NCBI GenBank assembly: GCA_023388535.1
Contig: JAEWFZ010000039.1
Span: 1-39,403, forward strand
Direction of reading: 5' to 3'
From: Bacillota bacterium
GTDB lineage: Bacteria; Bacillota_I; Bacilli_A; Erysipelotrichales; Erysipelotrichaceae
Length of the DNA stretch: 39,403 nucleotides
A model generated the notes under the pieces. It worked only from the letters and a program-made list of their open reading frames with translations, searched no databases and had not been told where the DNA came from. Below, in pieces: positions 38,532 through 39,403 of this stretch. A program made the position numbers and the translations under genes. Position 1 is the first letter of the stretch; each line of letters starts with the position of its first letter.

Positions 38532-39213
38532 TTACTCCTTCTCCATTTTATATCCTACGCCCCAAACGATTTTCAGGTAGCGCGGGTTCTTTGGATCGAT
38601 TTCTATTTTTTCTCGAATATGACGTATGTGTACCGCAATCGTATTGGATACATCAAACCCTTCGTCCTGCCAAACCGCTTCATAGATTTGCTGGGATGAA
38701 TAAACGCGCTCTGGATGACGCATTAATAATCTCAATATTTGAAATTCTAAGGGGGTTAAACTGACCTCTTGGCCATCGACTTTAACTACCTTAGTATCAT
38801 CATTTAAGACGATATTACCCACCACTAATTCGTTTCTTTTGGTTTTGATAAATGTTGGCTGCGTCGTAGCTGCAAGTTTACTCGAGCCAAGAGTTCTTGG
38901 GGACTGAATGGTTTTGTCATATAATCGTCGGCACCGATATTTAGGCCTAAAATCTTATCGGTTTCCTCTGATTTTGCGGATAAAAAATAATTGGAACAAC
39001 ATGATTTTGACGCAGTTGAATAACGGTACTAATACCGTCCAGTTTCGGCATCATAATATCAATGATTAAAAGATCAATCGTTTCAACCTTAAAGAGATCG
39101 ATAACGGCTTGTCCATCATAGCATTTGTAAACTTGGTAGTTGCTTTCCTTTAAATAGTGAGCGAAGACATCGACAATGTCCTGGTCGTCATCACAGATAC
39201 ATATTTTTTTCAT
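38532..39213 (-). pseudogene. Frameshifted OmpR-type response regulator
   Basis: One response regulator is split over frames. The receiver (39213 inward) is intact from MKKICICDDDQD through phospho-acceptor D52 (LIIDIMMPKLDG) to VPIIF. There a run of six A on the plus strand (38982-38987) is one base short of the frame that continues LSAKSEETDKILGLNIGADDYMTKPFS. A second shift in the linker (about 38850-38880) returns to the frame of the winged-helix domain, which is complete (SLTPLEFQILRLLMRHP, HIRHIREKIE, VWGVGYKME). All catalytic and DNA-binding residues remain, so the damage is recent, or an indel error in the assembly, or possibly programmed slippage. The downstream kinase is intact. Confidence 0.85.
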
Positions 39214-39230
39214 TTTCTTACCTCGCTATA

Positions 39231-39236
39231 AGTATA
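39231..39236 (-). promoter_or_regulatory. Possible -10 of the response regulator gene
   Basis: On the minus strand TATACT precedes the GAGG ribosome binding site by only 5 nt. No -35 is evident. CTTAAG and TTTTTAAG boxes about 20 nt apart just upstream could be OmpR-type direct repeats. Confidence 0.35.
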
Positions 39237-39283
39237 AAATGTAAATCTTAAGAAATAATGAAGAAACACTTAAAAAGGGATCG

Positions 39284-39372
39284 TCCATTCTAACGTTGGA
39301 AGTCAGACCTATCCATTTTAGCGTTGGAAAATATAAAGAGATTAAAGCGGTGCTATCCATTTTAACGTTGGA
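39284..39372. repeat. Three copies of a 17-20 bp repeat
   Basis: TCCATTCTAACGTTGGA (39284-39300), TCCATTTTAGCGTTGGA (39312-39328) and TCCATTTTAACGTTGGA (39356-39372) are in the same orientation, with start-to-start distances of 28 and 44 bp. Copies two and three also share CTA on their left. Each copy has TCCA/TGGA ends. The region is about 70-160 bp upstream of the response regulator start, at the window edge. Confidence 0.8.
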
Positions 39373-39403
39373 GAATTGAAATTAAAACCTCCGTGTTATT
39401 ATT

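Noticed and set aside
39284..39372. Possible CRISPR array from three short direct repeats
   Set aside because: The repeats are only 17-20 bp and differ from each other. The spacers are 11 and 27 bp, far from uniform, and no cas gene is near.

Overview
The window is a low-GC Gram-positive (Bacillota-type) chromosome segment. The evidence is the S10-spc-alpha ribosomal protein order ending in ecfA1-ecfA2-ecfT-truA-rplM-rpsI, strong AGGAGG-type ribosome binding sites, CCA encoded in every tRNA gene, an LPxTG cell-wall protein and a zinc-type S14. UGA is read as stop (ecfT ends in TGA), so the code is not the Mycoplasma one. The gene for L30 (rpmD) is missing between rpsE and rplO. This loss, together with a TtcA-type tRNA thiolase, points towards the Erysipelotrichia/Mollicutes side of the Bacillota, but that placement is inference.

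Left part (1-11,200): the 5' end of a 16S rRNA gene leaves the window on the minus strand, with tandem rrn promoters P1 and P2 and a boxA-like leader. Then come a small XRE regulator, tRNA-Leu(CAA), a hemolysin III/PAQR membrane protein, peptidase T (pepT), an MscS-type channel, oligoendopeptidase F (pepF), a decayed ROK sugar kinase, alanine dehydrogenase (ald), and a 1009-residue LPxTG surface protein with an N-terminal thioester-like domain and seven Cna_B-like domains.

Middle (11,200-16,300): eleven tRNA genes lie in three transcription units (Cys-Leu-Arg-Pro-Met; fMet-Phe on the minus strand; Ile2-Ser-Ile-Ala). They surround a C39-like papain-fold gene and a small gene graveyard (an acyltransferase-3 remnant and a broken DIP1984-family gene). 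Next are a membrane protein/XRE pair under a 38-bp palindrome, pgsA, and a ttcA-like gene.

Right part (16,300-39,403): rpsI-rplM (with an L13-type leader), truA-ecfT-ecfA2-ecfA1, a small membrane-anchored protein, an O-methyltransferase, and then the complete S10-spc-alpha cluster, all on the minus strand (transcribed from rpsJ at 35,635 leftward). Beyond it lie a DUF2721 membrane protein and a minus-strand unit of response regulator (frameshifted), histidine kinase and thioredoxin-like protein. The right edge carries three copies of a 17-20 bp repeat that could be the tip of an insertion sequence or an operator array.

Most of the window is core housekeeping. No clear new multigene system is visible. 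The best leads are the thioester-domain adhesin without its glutamine, the two palindromic operators next to XRE genes, two probably leaderless genes, the arginine/glutamine-rich tails on both S3 and S5, and the repeats at the right edge.
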